Origin: Polyangium mundeleinium
Lineage (GTDB): Bacteria; Myxococcota_A; Polyangia; Polyangiales; Polyangiaceae
Direction: 5' to 3'
DNA: 64,000 nt
Assembly: GCF_028369105.1 (NCBI RefSeq)
Contig: NZ_JAQNDO010000001.1
Span: forward strand, 12,308,501 to 12,372,500
Numbering within the stretch: the first letter of the stretch is position 1; every line of letters starts with the position of its first letter. Of this stretch, positions 42,046-50,740 are shown one piece after another. A model generated the notes under the pieces. It was not told where the DNA came from, ran no database searches, and saw nothing but the letters and a program-made list of their open reading frames with translations. A program made the position numbers and the translations under genes.

Positions 42046-42753
42046 ATGAACGTCCGACATGCACTCGTTTTCGCCCTCGCCTCCCTGACAGGCTCGGCCG
42101 TGCTCGGCTGCGGACCGTCGGAGGAGCCGTACAAGGCCAAGCCCGCCGTGAGCGGCAAGAAGGCCGCGCTGCCTGCCGTGCCGACGCTCCCGCAGAAGCA
42201 GAAGAAGACGCCGGACGGCGCGTTCACGATCTGGGGCATCACGCACGATCTCCGCAGCCGCGTGCACTTCGAGGACGTCAACGCGAAGCAGGTGTCGATC
42301 GTCGGCTACATCGTCAAGACGAACTACGCCGACGCGCCTGCGTGCTCGATCCACAAGACGGGCAAGGGTGATCCGCCGGACTGCAAGGCGCCGATCCCGA
42401 CCTTCGCGATCGCGGACGAGAAGGGCGAGACGAAGGACATGATCGACGTCATGGGCTGGGCGTCGAACTTCGCCCAGGTCTTCACGCTGATCGAGGCGAT
42501 CGACAAGCAGCCGAAGGGCAAGGAAAGCGAGGCGAAGCTCGCCGACGAGTTCTGGGGCGCGGACCTGCCGAACCCGATCCCCAACATCGGGGCGAAGGTC
42601 AAGGTGACGGGCACCTACTCGGTGACGTTCACGAAGGCGAGCTCGGGCGCCGCCGCGAACCCGAAGTACGGGATCATGACGGCCGAAAAGATCGAGTTCC
42701 TCGAGCAGGCGCCCGAGAAGGCCTATCTGCCCGGGATGAAGAAGAAGCCCTGA
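42046..42753 (+). CDS. Lipoprotein, 235 aa
   Basis: ATG 42046 with GGAGAG 5 nt upstream gives a leader ending in lipobox VLGC. After a Lys/Pro-rich spacer comes an OB-like beta domain (FTIWGITHDLRSRVHFEDVN, VSIVGYIVKTNYADAP) with the pair C-SIHKTGKGDPPD-C. Then come KVKVTGTYSVTFTKASSG and a Lys-rich end. No family recognised. It is followed 115 bp later by another lipoprotein gene on the same strand. Confidence 0.8.
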   Translation: MNVRHALVFALASLTGSAVLGCGPSEEPYKAKPAVSGKKAALPAVPTLPQKQKKTPDGAFTIWGITHDLRSRVHFEDVNAKQVSIVGYIVKTNYADAPACSIHKTGKGDPPDCKAPIPTFAIADEKGETKDMIDVMGWASNFAQVFTLIEAIDKQPKGKESEAKLADEFWGADLPNPIPNIGAKVKVTGTYSVTFTKASSGAAANPKYGIMTAEKIEFLEQAPEKAYLPGMKKKP

Positions 42754-42868
42754 GGCTTCTTTCTGCCGTGCGCTCCCCGCGCCCCAGGATCCGGCGGCGA
42801 AGGTGGGGGGGGCGAGACCCGAAATACTTGCGGACGCCGGCCGGCATCTGACACGCTCGGATTTGCGC

Positions 42869-43510
42869 ATGGTCAACCGCACCTTCAAAGCAATCGCCTC
42901 CCTCGCTCTTCTCCTCGTCGCCGCGGCCTGCGGAGGGAACCAAACCGAAGTTAAGGACCCGTCGAACACGGGGGGCGAGACGCCCGAAGTGAAGCCCCCG
43001 CCGCCTCCGCCGAAGTGCGAGTCGCTCGACGAGAAGTGCGCCGCCAAGAAGGACACGACGGCGACGGTCAAGAGCGCCAAGGTCCTGTTCCAGCCCGCAG
43101 AAAAGTGGGTGTACGCGCAGGGCGAGTCGCAGACGATCGCGCAGGCCTCGGAAGAAGGCGCGGTCGTCGTGTTCGGCTCGTACACGGCGGACAAGGACGC
43201 GAAGAAGGACACGGCGGCGCGCGAAGCCGCGCTCGCGGAGCTCGTCAAGACGACCACCGTCACCTTGCCGAAGGGCTACAAGGTCAACTGGAAGAAGCCC
43301 GACAACGTGCAAGAGGTCAACGGCGTCAAGCTCAACGTCTGGACGGCGGCGGGCTCGGAGCGCGGCAAGAAGAAGGGCACGCTGCTCGTGCTGCAGGCGC
43401 CGCTCAAGGACGGCGAACCGGCGCTGCTCGGCCTGGGCTTCGCGGCGGATGACGACGAGGCCGGCATGGGCGCGGTGAGCAAAGCGATCGAGTCCATCAA
43501 GGCCGAATAA
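42869..43510 (+). CDS. Lipoprotein, 213 aa
   Basis: ATG 42869, leader with lipobox VAAAC, Pro-rich spacer (KPPPPPPK), CESLDEKC, then a soluble domain (VLFQPAEKWVYAQGESQTIA, VVVFGSYTADKD, KGYKVNWKKPDNVQEVNGVK). Its ends are 8 bp from the start of the pseudokinase gene, so it is probably co-transcribed and functionally linked with it. No family recognised. Confidence 0.8.
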   Translation: MVNRTFKAIASLALLLVAAACGGNQTEVKDPSNTGGETPEVKPPPPPPKCESLDEKCAAKKDTTATVKSAKVLFQPAEKWVYAQGESQTIAQASEEGAVVVFGSYTADKDAKKDTAAREAALAELVKTTTVTLPKGYKVNWKKPDNVQEVNGVKLNVWTAAGSERGKKKGTLLVLQAPLKDGEPALLGLGFAADDDEAGMGAVSKAIESIKAE

Positions 43511-43518
43511 GGAACGTC

Positions 43519-45252
43519 GTGACCGCGCCCCAGCTCTCCCCCGGCTACGTCATCGCGGGAAAATACTCGGTCCAGGCTCTCCTGGGCAACGGCGGCTCCT
43601 CGGCCACCTACCGCGTCGTCGACGCGACGGGGCGCGCAATGGCGGTGCGTATCTACTCGCCGACCATCGCGCAGCGCCCCGAAGTGATGACGATGATCGA
43701 GCAGATCTACACGGCGACGAACGGGCTGCCGCCCGACGTCGTGCTGCCGGTCCTCGACGCGGGCTACGATCCGCAAACCGCCGCGCCCTTCACGGTGACG
43801 GAGCTCTCGCCGACGCCGTCGCTCGCGCAGCTCGTCTCGCAGCGCCCACTCTCGCCGCAAGAGGTCTCGCAGATCGCGCAGAACATGGCGCGCACGCTGG
43901 ACAACGCCCACGTGCGGCAGCTCATGCACCACGCGCTCAAGCCGACGAACGTGTTCGTCGCGCCGCAAGGCTTCGCCGTGCGCATCATGGACTTCGGCGC
44001 AGGACTCGCGCGGAGCTACGTGCAGACGAACGAGGGCTACGCGATCGCGGCGCCCTGGGTCGCGCCCGAGCAGATGCAAGGCGGCGCGCCCGCGGGCCCC
44101 GCAGCCGACGTGTTCGCGATGGGGCTCGTGCTCTTCTACGCGCTCACGGGGCGGCCGTACTGGCGCTCCTGCCAGGGCGCGCAGCCCGACCTCGCCTCGT
44201 GGCAACACGAGCTCGTCGGCCCGCGGCAGCCAGCGTCCCAGCGCGCCCAGGAGCTCGGCGCGCTGGTCTCGCCGGTGCTCGACGCGGTGTTCAACCGCGC
44301 GCTCGCGATCGATCCGAACGAGCGCTTCCGCCAGGCCAGCGAGCTCGCCGTGGCCTTCTCGGCCGCGGCGAACATGCCCGAGATGGCCACGAGCGCGACC
44401 ATCGCGTTCCCCGCGATCGGCGGCGCCGATCCGATGGGCCCGACGGCCGCGGTGCCGGTCTACCAGCCGGGAGGCCAGAATGATGGCTCGGGCTACCCGC
44501 CGCCGCCGCCCATCGGAGGCGGGGGCATGGGCGGGGCTGGCATGGGTGGTCAGGGCGCCGGGGCGCCGGCGAACGCGGACATGGGCATGGGCATGGGCCC
44601 CGGCCCGATGGCGCCGACGACGGCGGCGCCGCGCCTCCAGATGGATGGCGGTGGTGGGTCGAAGAAGCTGCCGATCATCATCGGCGTCGCGGCGGTGCTG
44701 CTCATCGGCGGCGCGGTCGGCGCGTTCATCGTGATGGGCGGCAAGGACAAGCCAGAGGGCGAGGACCCGAACGCGCCGATCGCCATCACGCCGACGGGCG
44801 CGCCCACCACGAGCAGTGAGAGCGGCGCGCCCACGGGCACAGGCACGGGTGAGGCACCGCCGCCGACGCCGCCTCCTGCGGCCGAGGAGGTCGAGGTCGC
44901 GATCAAGTGCAGCCCGGGCTGCGACACGATCAAGGTCGACGACAAGGCGATCGAGGATCCGTCGAAGCTCAAGCTCGCGCCGGGCGCGCACAAAATCGAG
45001 CTCTCGAAGGCCGGGTACGTCACGCAGAGCGAAGACATCACGATCGAGGCCGGCAAGAAGTTCGAGAAGGAATTCAAGCTCGCCGAGGCCCCGAAAGAGA
45101 CGGCGCAGACCGCGAGCACCGCGAAGTCGAGCGGCAGCGGCGGCGGCAGCACGGTGAAGACGACCCCCACGGCGACGACGAAGCCGACCAGCACGGCGAA
45201 GACCGGCGGCCAGAAATGCACCGGGGTCGGTCTCTTCAAGAAGTGCAAGTAA
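43519..45252 (+). CDS. Membrane pseudokinase with extracytoplasmic PEGA-like domain, 577 aa
   Basis: GTG 43519. A kinase fold occupies residues ~8-275: G-loop LLGNGGSSATYRV, but the VAIK Lys reads MAVRIYS (Arg) and the catalytic HRDLKPxN reads HHALKPTN (Asp missing); DFG is kept (IMDFGAG), APE is present (WVAPEQ). So catalysis is unlikely though ATP may bind. A Gly/Pro/Met-rich linker precedes a transmembrane segment near 385-405 (LPIIIGVAAVLLIGG). Residues ~455-520 look like a PEGA domain (KLAPGAHKIELSKAGY). A Lys/Thr/Ser tail ends in LFKKCK. A strong terminator follows. Confidence 0.85.
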   Translation: MTAPQLSPGYVIAGKYSVQALLGNGGSSATYRVVDATGRAMAVRIYSPTIAQRPEVMTMIEQIYTATNGLPPDVVLPVLDAGYDPQTAAPFTVTELSPTPSLAQLVSQRPLSPQEVSQIAQNMARTLDNAHVRQLMHHALKPTNVFVAPQGFAVRIMDFGAGLARSYVQTNEGYAIAAPWVAPEQMQGGAPAGPAADVFAMGLVLFYALTGRPYWRSCQGAQPDLASWQHELVGPRQPASQRAQELGALVSPVLDAVFNRALAIDPNERFRQASELAVAFSAAANMPEMATSATIAFPAIGGADPMGPTAAVPVYQPGGQNDGSGYPPPPPIGGGGMGGAGMGGQGAGAPANADMGMGMGPGPMAPTTAAPRLQMDGGGGSKKLPIIIGVAAVLLIGGAVGAFIVMGGKDKPEGEDPNAPIAITPTGAPTTSSESGAPTGTGTGEAPPPTPPPAAEEVEVAIKCSPGCDTIKVDDKAIEDPSKLKLAPGAHKIELSKAGYVTQSEDITIEAGKKFEKEFKLAEAPKETAQTASTAKSSGSGGGSTVKTTPTATTKPTSTAKTGGQKCTGVGLFKKCK

Positions 45253-45278
45253 TCGTTCCGCTCGCGTTTTCCCCTCCC

Positions 45279-45313
45279 ACGGCCCGCTACGTTTTCCCTT
45301 CGTAGCGGGCCGT
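45279..45313 (+). terminator. Intrinsic-type hairpin after the pseudokinase gene
   Basis: A perfect 13-bp stem (ACGGCCCGCTACG / CGTAGCGGGCCGT) with a 9-nt loop starts 27 bp after the stop. Only a short TT follows instead of a T tract, as in many high-GC genomes. It would end the 42.0-45.3 kb transcript. Confidence 0.72.
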
Positions 45314-45457
45314 TTGCGTATGCGAGCCGTCCGTCCGGCCCCATCTGGCCAAAGCGCGGCGCGGGCCCCATGCTCGCCTCGGAGCACGTGGCGGCTCGTC
45401 CGCCATGTGGACATTTGCGCGCGGAAAACGTCTGCGCGCCAGGAAAGGGGGGTCATC

Positions 45458-46282
45458 ATGGCCATGGCGAAACTTCTCCGGACCGGCTCGCGTCTCATGG
45501 GCGCGGCGCTCGGCGTCCTGTCGTTCGTTTCCCCGAGCGCTTCCGCCCAGGCGAAGGCCGAGGAGAAGAGCAGCGGCGCCGGGGCGCAGGAAGGCGCGAA
45601 GGGGCAGGCAAGCCTCCTCCTGCAAGAGCAGCTCACGGAGCTCATCACGACGAGCGGCCAGGGCCAGATCGTGGCGAAGCCCGACGCGATGCGCGCCGAG
45701 CTCGGGGTCGAGGTCCGGGCGAAGACGCTGGAGCAGGCGCAGGCCGAGCTCGCCCGCAAGATGGAGCACGTGACGAGCGCGATCGAGAAGCTCGGCCTCG
45801 AGGGCCTCACGCTGCAGACGGCGACGCTGCAGATCCAACCGCTCCATGACGAGCCCAAGGCCGGCCGCGCGGCGCAGATCGTCGGCTATCGCGCGCAGAA
45901 CACGCTCTCGATCACGCTGCGCCCCGCGGAGGTGACGGAGCTCGGGACGCAGGCGGCGAAGCTCGTGGACGCGGGCGTCGGCGCGGGCGCGAACGTGGTG
46001 CAGGGGATCTCGTTTTTCCTCGCGCGTCCGGAGGAAGCGCAGGCCAAGGCGCTGCACCTCGCGGCCGTGGACGCGGAGCGGAACGCGAAGATCCTCGCGG
46101 CCACGTCAGGCGTGCGGCTGCTCGGGCTGCACAGCCTGGATGGATCCCAGGGCCGCCTGTCGCCGATCTTCCTCGACGCGGGCATCGCAGCGACCTCGCT
46201 CAAGATCGAGACGACGATCGAGCCCGGCGAGCTCACGATCACGGCGACCGTGGCCGCCCGGTACCACTTCTCGAACCACTGA
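45458..46282 (+). CDS. SIMPL domain periplasmic protein, 274 aa
   Basis: ATG 45458 with an AGGAAAGGGGGG purine run upstream. A signal peptide (AALGVLSFVSPSASA) is followed by a SIMPL domain: SGQGQIVAKPDAMRAELGVE, LQIQPLHDEPK, IVGYRAQNTLSITL, GAGANVVQGISFFL, AKALHLAAVDAERNAKILA, and the final ITATVAARYHF. The family (DUF541) is periplasmic; some members relate to stress resistance or cell-surface assembly. Followed by a hairpin at 46294-46340. Confidence 0.9.
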   Translation: MAMAKLLRTGSRLMGAALGVLSFVSPSASAQAKAEEKSSGAGAQEGAKGQASLLLQEQLTELITTSGQGQIVAKPDAMRAELGVEVRAKTLEQAQAELARKMEHVTSAIEKLGLEGLTLQTATLQIQPLHDEPKAGRAAQIVGYRAQNTLSITLRPAEVTELGTQAAKLVDAGVGAGANVVQGISFFLARPEEAQAKALHLAAVDAERNAKILAATSGVRLLGLHSLDGSQGRLSPIFLDAGIAATSLKIETTIEPGELTITATVAARYHFSNH

Positions 46283-46293
46283 CGGATCCTGCG

Positions 46294-46340
46294 GCCGCGC
46301 GAGGTTTGGCGCAGGCTTCGGCCGGCCGACCTCGCGCGGC
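46294..46340 (+). terminator. Hairpin after the SIMPL gene
   Basis: A 12-bp perfect stem (GCCGCGCGAGGT / ACCTCGCGCGGC) with a 23-nt loop that itself contains GGCCGGCC, followed by GCTTCTTTC. The T-rich element is weak, so it could be factor-assisted. Confidence 0.6.
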
Positions 46341-46399
46341 GCTTCTTTCGAGGTGTTCGCCTTGCCAAGCGCGGCGCCCATCACGACAATGCGCCGCCC

Positions 46400-47164
46400 G
46401 TGACCGTCTCGATCCATCCGCTCGCGCATGTCGATCCCGGGGCGAAGCTCGGCGTGGACGTCGACGTGGGCCCGTTCGCCGTGATCGAGGGTGACTGCGA
46501 GATCGGCGACGGCTGCCGCATCGAGGCGCACGCGGTGATCGCGGCGGGCAGCCGGATCGGGCGCCGCAACGTGGTTCACTCGTTCGCGGTGATCGGGGGC
46601 GCGCCGCAGGATCGGCGGTATGCGGGCGAGCCGACGACGCTCGTCGTGGGCGACGACAACGTGTTTCGCGAGCACGTGACGGCGCACCGCGGCACCGGGC
46701 ATGGCGGCGGCGTGACCCGCATCGGGAGCGCGGGGCTCTTCATGGTCGGCGTGCACGTCGCGCACGACGCGGTCGTCGGGGATCGGGTCACGCTCGCGAA
46801 CGGCACGCTGCTCGCGGGGCACGTCGTGCTCGGGGATCACGTGGTGACCGGCGGTCACGTCGCGGTGGCGCCGTTCGTCCGCGTGGGCGCGCGCTCGTTC
46901 CTTGCGGGCGGGTCGATGGTGGAGCGTGACGTGCCGCCCTTCGTGATCGCCGAAGGAAACCGGGCGCGCGTGCGCGCGTTGAACCGCGTGGGGCTCGAAC
47001 GGACGGGCGTACCGCTCGAATCACGCGTCGCGCTGAAGCGGGCGTTTCGGGCGCTCTTCGTGGGGGAGCTTCCGCGCGCCGAGGCCCTCGCGCGGATCGA
47101 ATCCGTGCCGGATCCGTTCGTCCGCGAGCTCGTCGCCTTCCTTCGTGCGCCGCCCCGCCGTTAA
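46400..47164 (+). CDS. lpxA: Acyl-ACP-UDP-N-acetylglucosamine O-acyltransferase LpxA
   Basis: First step of lipid A synthesis: transfers a 3-hydroxyacyl chain to UDP-GlcNAc. Hexapeptide repeats forming a left-handed beta-helix begin IHPLAHVDPGAKLG. GGAPQDRRYAGEP and REHVTAHRGTGHGGG are the substrate loops. Catalytic His122 is in GVHVAHDAVVGD. The C-terminal helical domain is NRVGLERTGVP. Length 254 aa is normal. GTG start at 46400. Its 3' end overlaps the convergent gene on the other strand by ~144 bp. The usual lpxD-fabZ neighbours are absent. Confidence 0.93.
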   Translation: MTVSIHPLAHVDPGAKLGVDVDVGPFAVIEGDCEIGDGCRIEAHAVIAAGSRIGRRNVVHSFAVIGGAPQDRRYAGEPTTLVVGDDNVFREHVTAHRGTGHGGGVTRIGSAGLFMVGVHVAHDAVVGDRVTLANGTLLAGHVVLGDHVVTGGHVAVAPFVRVGARSFLAGGSMVERDVPPFVIAEGNRARVRALNRVGLERTGVPLESRVALKRAFRALFVGELPRAEALARIESVPDPFVRELVAFLRAPPRR

Positions 47165-47578
47165 GGTGAACGGCGGCTTGTCGAAGCGAGCGCGCAGGCG
47201 GTTGCACGCACGGAGCACCGCTGGGATCGCGACGATCCGCCGCTCGATCGCGCGTTTGCCGGGGACGTCCAGGAGGACGAGGCCGATGAAGATCGTGAGC
47301 AGCCCTTGTCCCGGCACGCCGGGCAGCGACATCACGATCCCGAGAATGACCAGGAAAAACCCAAGCAGATTCTTGCCGGCGATCGCGAGGGCGCGCTGCC
47401 ACGCCGGACGGCCGGCGAGGAAGCGTCCTGGGCCCCGCGCCTCTTCGAAGTGCGCGGCGTCGAGCCGCACGACCACGAGCGCCACCGCGGCCAGGCTGAG
47501 CACGAGGCTCAACCCGAAGACGCCCATGCCCACGAAGATCTGGGACGCATGGATTTCCAGCGTGTGGAGCAAATTCAT
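47021..47578 (-). CDS. PGPGW-type membrane protein, 185 aa
   Basis: Start ATG 47578 (MNLLHTLEIHASQIFVGMG); 47635 is an alternative. Hydrophobic segments VFGLSLVLSLAAVALVVV and GFFLVILGIVMSLPG are followed by VPGQGLLTIFIGLVLLDVPG, a form of the PGPGW-type motif of a small membrane family. A basic, charged tail ends the protein. The last ~48 codons overlap lpxA in antisense. Either a tolerated overlap or a downstream extension of a shorter true gene. Confidence 0.7.
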   Translation of the reverse strand: MNLLHTLEIHASQIFVGMGVFGLSLVLSLAAVALVVVRLDAAHFEEARGPGRFLAGRPAWQRALAIAGKNLLGFFLVILGIVMSLPGVPGQGLLTIFIGLVLLDVPGKRAIERRIVAIPAVLRACNRLRARFDKPPFTLTAGRRTKEGDELADERIRHGFDPREGLGARKLPHEERPKRPLQRDA

Positions 47579-47709
47579 CCGGCCGCGCACCCCTGCCCCA
47601 ACCAACAACCGCGCCTCGTCCAGATTCCCTGTCATGTAGCGCACGCCATCACGCGGGCAAGGCGCGCGGAGGGCTCGTCAATCCGAGCGTTTTGGACGAA
47701 GCTCCGCGC

Positions 47710-48900
47710 ATGATCGAGGCGGCGAAGGCGCACCTCCGCGCGAGAGAAGAAGCGGCGCTCTTGCTGCTCGAAGCGCTCGTCGGCGTGAACTCGTTCACGG
47801 ACAACGTGCCGGGCGGGACACGCGTGGGCGAGATGCTCGCGGCGGAGCTTCGCGGGATCGAGGGCGTGAGTTCGGTGCGGGCGCACGCGAGCGCTCGGTA
47901 TGCGCCGCACTGGGTCGCGCGGACGGAGGCGGCGGAGCGCTCGGCCGCGGGGTGCGTGGCGATCGTGGGGCACCTCGATACGGTCTTTCCGCCCGGGACC
48001 TTCGAGGGGTTCCGGCGCGAGGGGCCGATCGCGCGTGGGCCCGGCGTGCTCGACATGAAGGGCGGGCTCGTGGTGGTGCTCGAAGCGATGCGCGCGCTCG
48101 CGCACGTGGGCGTGCTCGCGCGTGTGCCGATGCGTGTGGTGATCGTGTCGGACGAGGAGGTCGGTTCTCCCGAGGGACAACACGTGATCGCCGAGGAGCT
48201 CGCCGGCGCGCGCGCGGCGCTCGTGTTCGAGGCGGGGCGCGCGAAGGACCTCGTGATCACGTCGCGCAAGGGCACGGGCAGCGCGCGTGTCGTCGCCGCG
48301 GGAAAAGCGGCGCATGCGGGCAATGCACATGCGGACGGCGCGAATGCAATCTGGGCGCTCGCGCGCTTCATCGATCACGCGCAGCAGCTCACCGACTACA
48401 CGCGCGGCGTGACCGTGAACGTCGGAACGATCCGCGGCGGACAGTCGAAAAACACGGTGCCCGATCACGCCGAGGCCGAGCTCGATTTCCGCTACGAGCA
48501 GCGCGCCGATGGAGACGCGCTCCTCGCGGCGCTCGTGAACGCGGCGGAGGACACGGCGATCGCGGGGACGACGGTGACGGTGACAGGCGGCATCGCGCGA
48601 TCGTCGCTCGAACGTACGACGGCTTCTGCAGCGCTCTACGAGGCCTATGCCGCATGCGCGCGCGCGGCGGGGCTCGGCGACGGCGAGGCGCCGCTCGTGG
48701 GTGGAGGCTCCGACGCGGCGACGACAGCAGCGCTCGGCATTCCGTCGATCGACGGCCTCGGGCCGCGCGGCGCGGGCTTTCACACGCACGACGAGCACAT
48801 CGAGGTGGCCACGCTCGTGCCGAAGGCAGAGGCGATCGTGCGGTTTTTGCTGGGCTGTACGGAGAGTTTCGACCCGGACGGCTTGTTGCGATCTTCTTGA
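47710..48900 (+). CDS. M20 family metallopeptidase (CPG2-like), 396 aa
   Basis: Metal and catalytic residues in order: GHLDTVFPPG (His, Asp), GVLDMKGG (Asp), SDEEVGS (Glu pair), and the final His in FHTHDEHIEV. The dimerisation insert contains GKAAHAGNAHADG. The motifs fit glutamate carboxypeptidase/aminoacylase-type M20 peptidases acting in the cytoplasm. ATG 47710 was used; a TTG 18 nt upstream is an alternative. Downstream the kinase gene begins after 130 bp. Confidence 0.9.
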   Translation: MIEAAKAHLRAREEAALLLLEALVGVNSFTDNVPGGTRVGEMLAAELRGIEGVSSVRAHASARYAPHWVARTEAAERSAAGCVAIVGHLDTVFPPGTFEGFRREGPIARGPGVLDMKGGLVVVLEAMRALAHVGVLARVPMRVVIVSDEEVGSPEGQHVIAEELAGARAALVFEAGRAKDLVITSRKGTGSARVVAAGKAAHAGNAHADGANAIWALARFIDHAQQLTDYTRGVTVNVGTIRGGQSKNTVPDHAEAELDFRYEQRADGDALLAALVNAAEDTAIAGTTVTVTGGIARSSLERTTASAALYEAYAACARAAGLGDGEAPLVGGGSDAATTAALGIPSIDGLGPRGAGFHTHDEHIEVATLVPKAEAIVRFLLGCTESFDPDGLLRSS

Positions 48901-49030
48901 GGCGCGGCCGTCCTTCTGCGATCCTGACGGACGACATCGTGCAGGGTCCGGCGAGGTACGAGCTGCGAGACCGGGCGAGGAGCTTGGACGGCCGCGTTTT
49001 GTGCGCGTGCGGGGCTTTGAGGGGGGACGC

Positions 49031-50689
49031 ATGAGCTCGCTCGGGGACGTGGGGGCGGGGCACACGCTGGGGCGATACGAGCTGCTCGTGCCCATCGCAC
49101 AGGGCGGCATGGCCGTTGTGTGGGCCGCGCGCATGAAGGGCACACGCGGCTTTCAGAAGATCGTCGCGGTCAAGACGATGCTGCCCGAGCTGTCGCAGGA
49201 TCCGCAGTTCGAGGACATGTTCCTCGCGGAGGCGGGCCTCGCCTCGCGCATCCGCCACCCGCACGTCTGCGAGATCCTCGATCTCGGCGAGCAGGACGGG
49301 CTGATCTACATCGTTATGGAGTGGATCGACGGCGAGCCGCTCAGCCAGCTCGCGCGCGCGGCCCGGCAGAAGGGCGGCGTCCCGATGCTCATCGCGCTCC
49401 GCGTCTGCCTCAACGCCGCGCTTGGCCTGCACGCCGCGCACGAGCTGCAGGACGAAGCCGGCGAGCTCGTGGGGCTCGTGCACCGCGACGTCTCGCCGCA
49501 AAACATCCTCGTCACGTACGACGGCGTCGTGAAGATCGTGGACTTCGGCGTGGCCAAGGCCACGGCCGTCTCGGACACGGGCGCGACGAAGGACGGCCAG
49601 CTCAAGGGCAAGGTGCCGTTCATGTCGCCCGAGCAAGCGCTCGGAAAGGCCGTGGATCGCCGCACGGACGTCTTCGCGCTCGGCATCGTGCTCTACCAGC
49701 TCCTCGCCTCGAAGCACCCGTTCCGCGGGGACAACGACATGATCACGCTGCGACGGATCTGCGACAAAGAGCCGGCGCCGTCGCTGCTCTCGGCCATGCC
49801 GAACTGCCCGCCGCTCCTGAACGAGATCGTCATGAAGGCGCTCGAGAAGGAAGCCGACAAACGCTACCTGTCGATGGCCGAGTTCGCGCGCGCGCTCGAT
49901 CGTGGGATCGCGGAGCTCAAGCTCGCGGGGCAGCCCGACGAGGACGTGGTCGCGTTCGTCAGGTCCATGCTCGGCGAGCGCGCCGAGAAGCGCCGCACGG
50001 CGATCCGCGAGGGCCTCAAGGTCGCCGACGAGCGCGCCGAGCAACGCGAACAGCTCAAGGCGCAGCGCGCGGCGCTCCTCGCGCAAGCGCGGGCGAACGG
50101 CGGGACGATCCCGCCGGGCCTGCTCGGCAATCGCATGCCCACGATCCCGCCGGGGCTCCAGTCGATCCCGCCGCCGTCCGGATCGATGCCCGACATCGCC
50201 ACGATCGCGCACGGCCGCGCGAGCCTCGTGCCCGGCACGCTCCACGCGCAAGGCGCGCCCTCGTCGCCGACGGCGGCTGCAATCGTCGCCGACGTCGACG
50301 ACGACATCGCAGCCTTCACGGGAGGCGGGAAGAAGAAGCTCGCCGTGGTGTTCGCCGCGATCGGCGTGCTCGCGATCGTCGGCGCGGTCCTCGCCTTCTC
50401 GCAAGGCTCGCCGACGCCCGAGCCCGCGACACAGCCTGCCGTCACCACGCTGGCGCCCGCGGCGACCATGACCACGCCCACGCCGACCCCCCTCCCCTCG
50501 CCCGTCACGAGCGCCGCGCCCGCGACGAGCGCCACGACGCCCCCGCACAACCACGGCGCCGCGACGACGAAGTCCACGACCACGCCCACCGCGGCCGGCA
50601 CCACGAAATCGCCGAGCACGAAGAGCACCGGCACCACGAAGCCGGGCAGCCCGGACAACCTGCCCAGCGTGCGCGATCCCGGCTTCTGA
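49031..50689 (+). CDS. Membrane Ser/Thr protein kinase, 552 aa
   Basis: ATG 49031 with a GGGGGGAC run upstream; the open frame before it belongs to the M20 gene's shadow. Kinase residues 14-290: G-loop IAQGGMAVVWAA, Lys in KIVAVKTML, HRDVSPQN near 150 (Lys of the loop replaced by Ser, a frequent PknB variant in myxobacteria), DFGVAKA, MSPEQALG. A transmembrane segment sits near 436 (VVFAAIGVLAIVGAVLAF). The tail is Thr/Pro-rich, outside the cell, with no defined sensor. Confidence 0.92.
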   Translation: MSSLGDVGAGHTLGRYELLVPIAQGGMAVVWAARMKGTRGFQKIVAVKTMLPELSQDPQFEDMFLAEAGLASRIRHPHVCEILDLGEQDGLIYIVMEWIDGEPLSQLARAARQKGGVPMLIALRVCLNAALGLHAAHELQDEAGELVGLVHRDVSPQNILVTYDGVVKIVDFGVAKATAVSDTGATKDGQLKGKVPFMSPEQALGKAVDRRTDVFALGIVLYQLLASKHPFRGDNDMITLRRICDKEPAPSLLSAMPNCPPLLNEIVMKALEKEADKRYLSMAEFARALDRGIAELKLAGQPDEDVVAFVRSMLGERAEKRRTAIREGLKVADERAEQREQLKAQRAALLAQARANGGTIPPGLLGNRMPTIPPGLQSIPPPSGSMPDIATIAHGRASLVPGTLHAQGAPSSPTAAAIVADVDDDIAAFTGGGKKKLAVVFAAIGVLAIVGAVLAFSQGSPTPEPATQPAVTTLAPAATMTTPTPTPLPSPVTSAAPATSATTPPHNHGAATTKSTTTPTAAGTTKSPSTKSTGTTKPGSPDNLPSVRDPGF

Positions 50690-50740
50690 TCGGCGCGCCG
50701 GATCGTTTCACGCCCAACGGGTTCGCGCGGACGAACCCTC

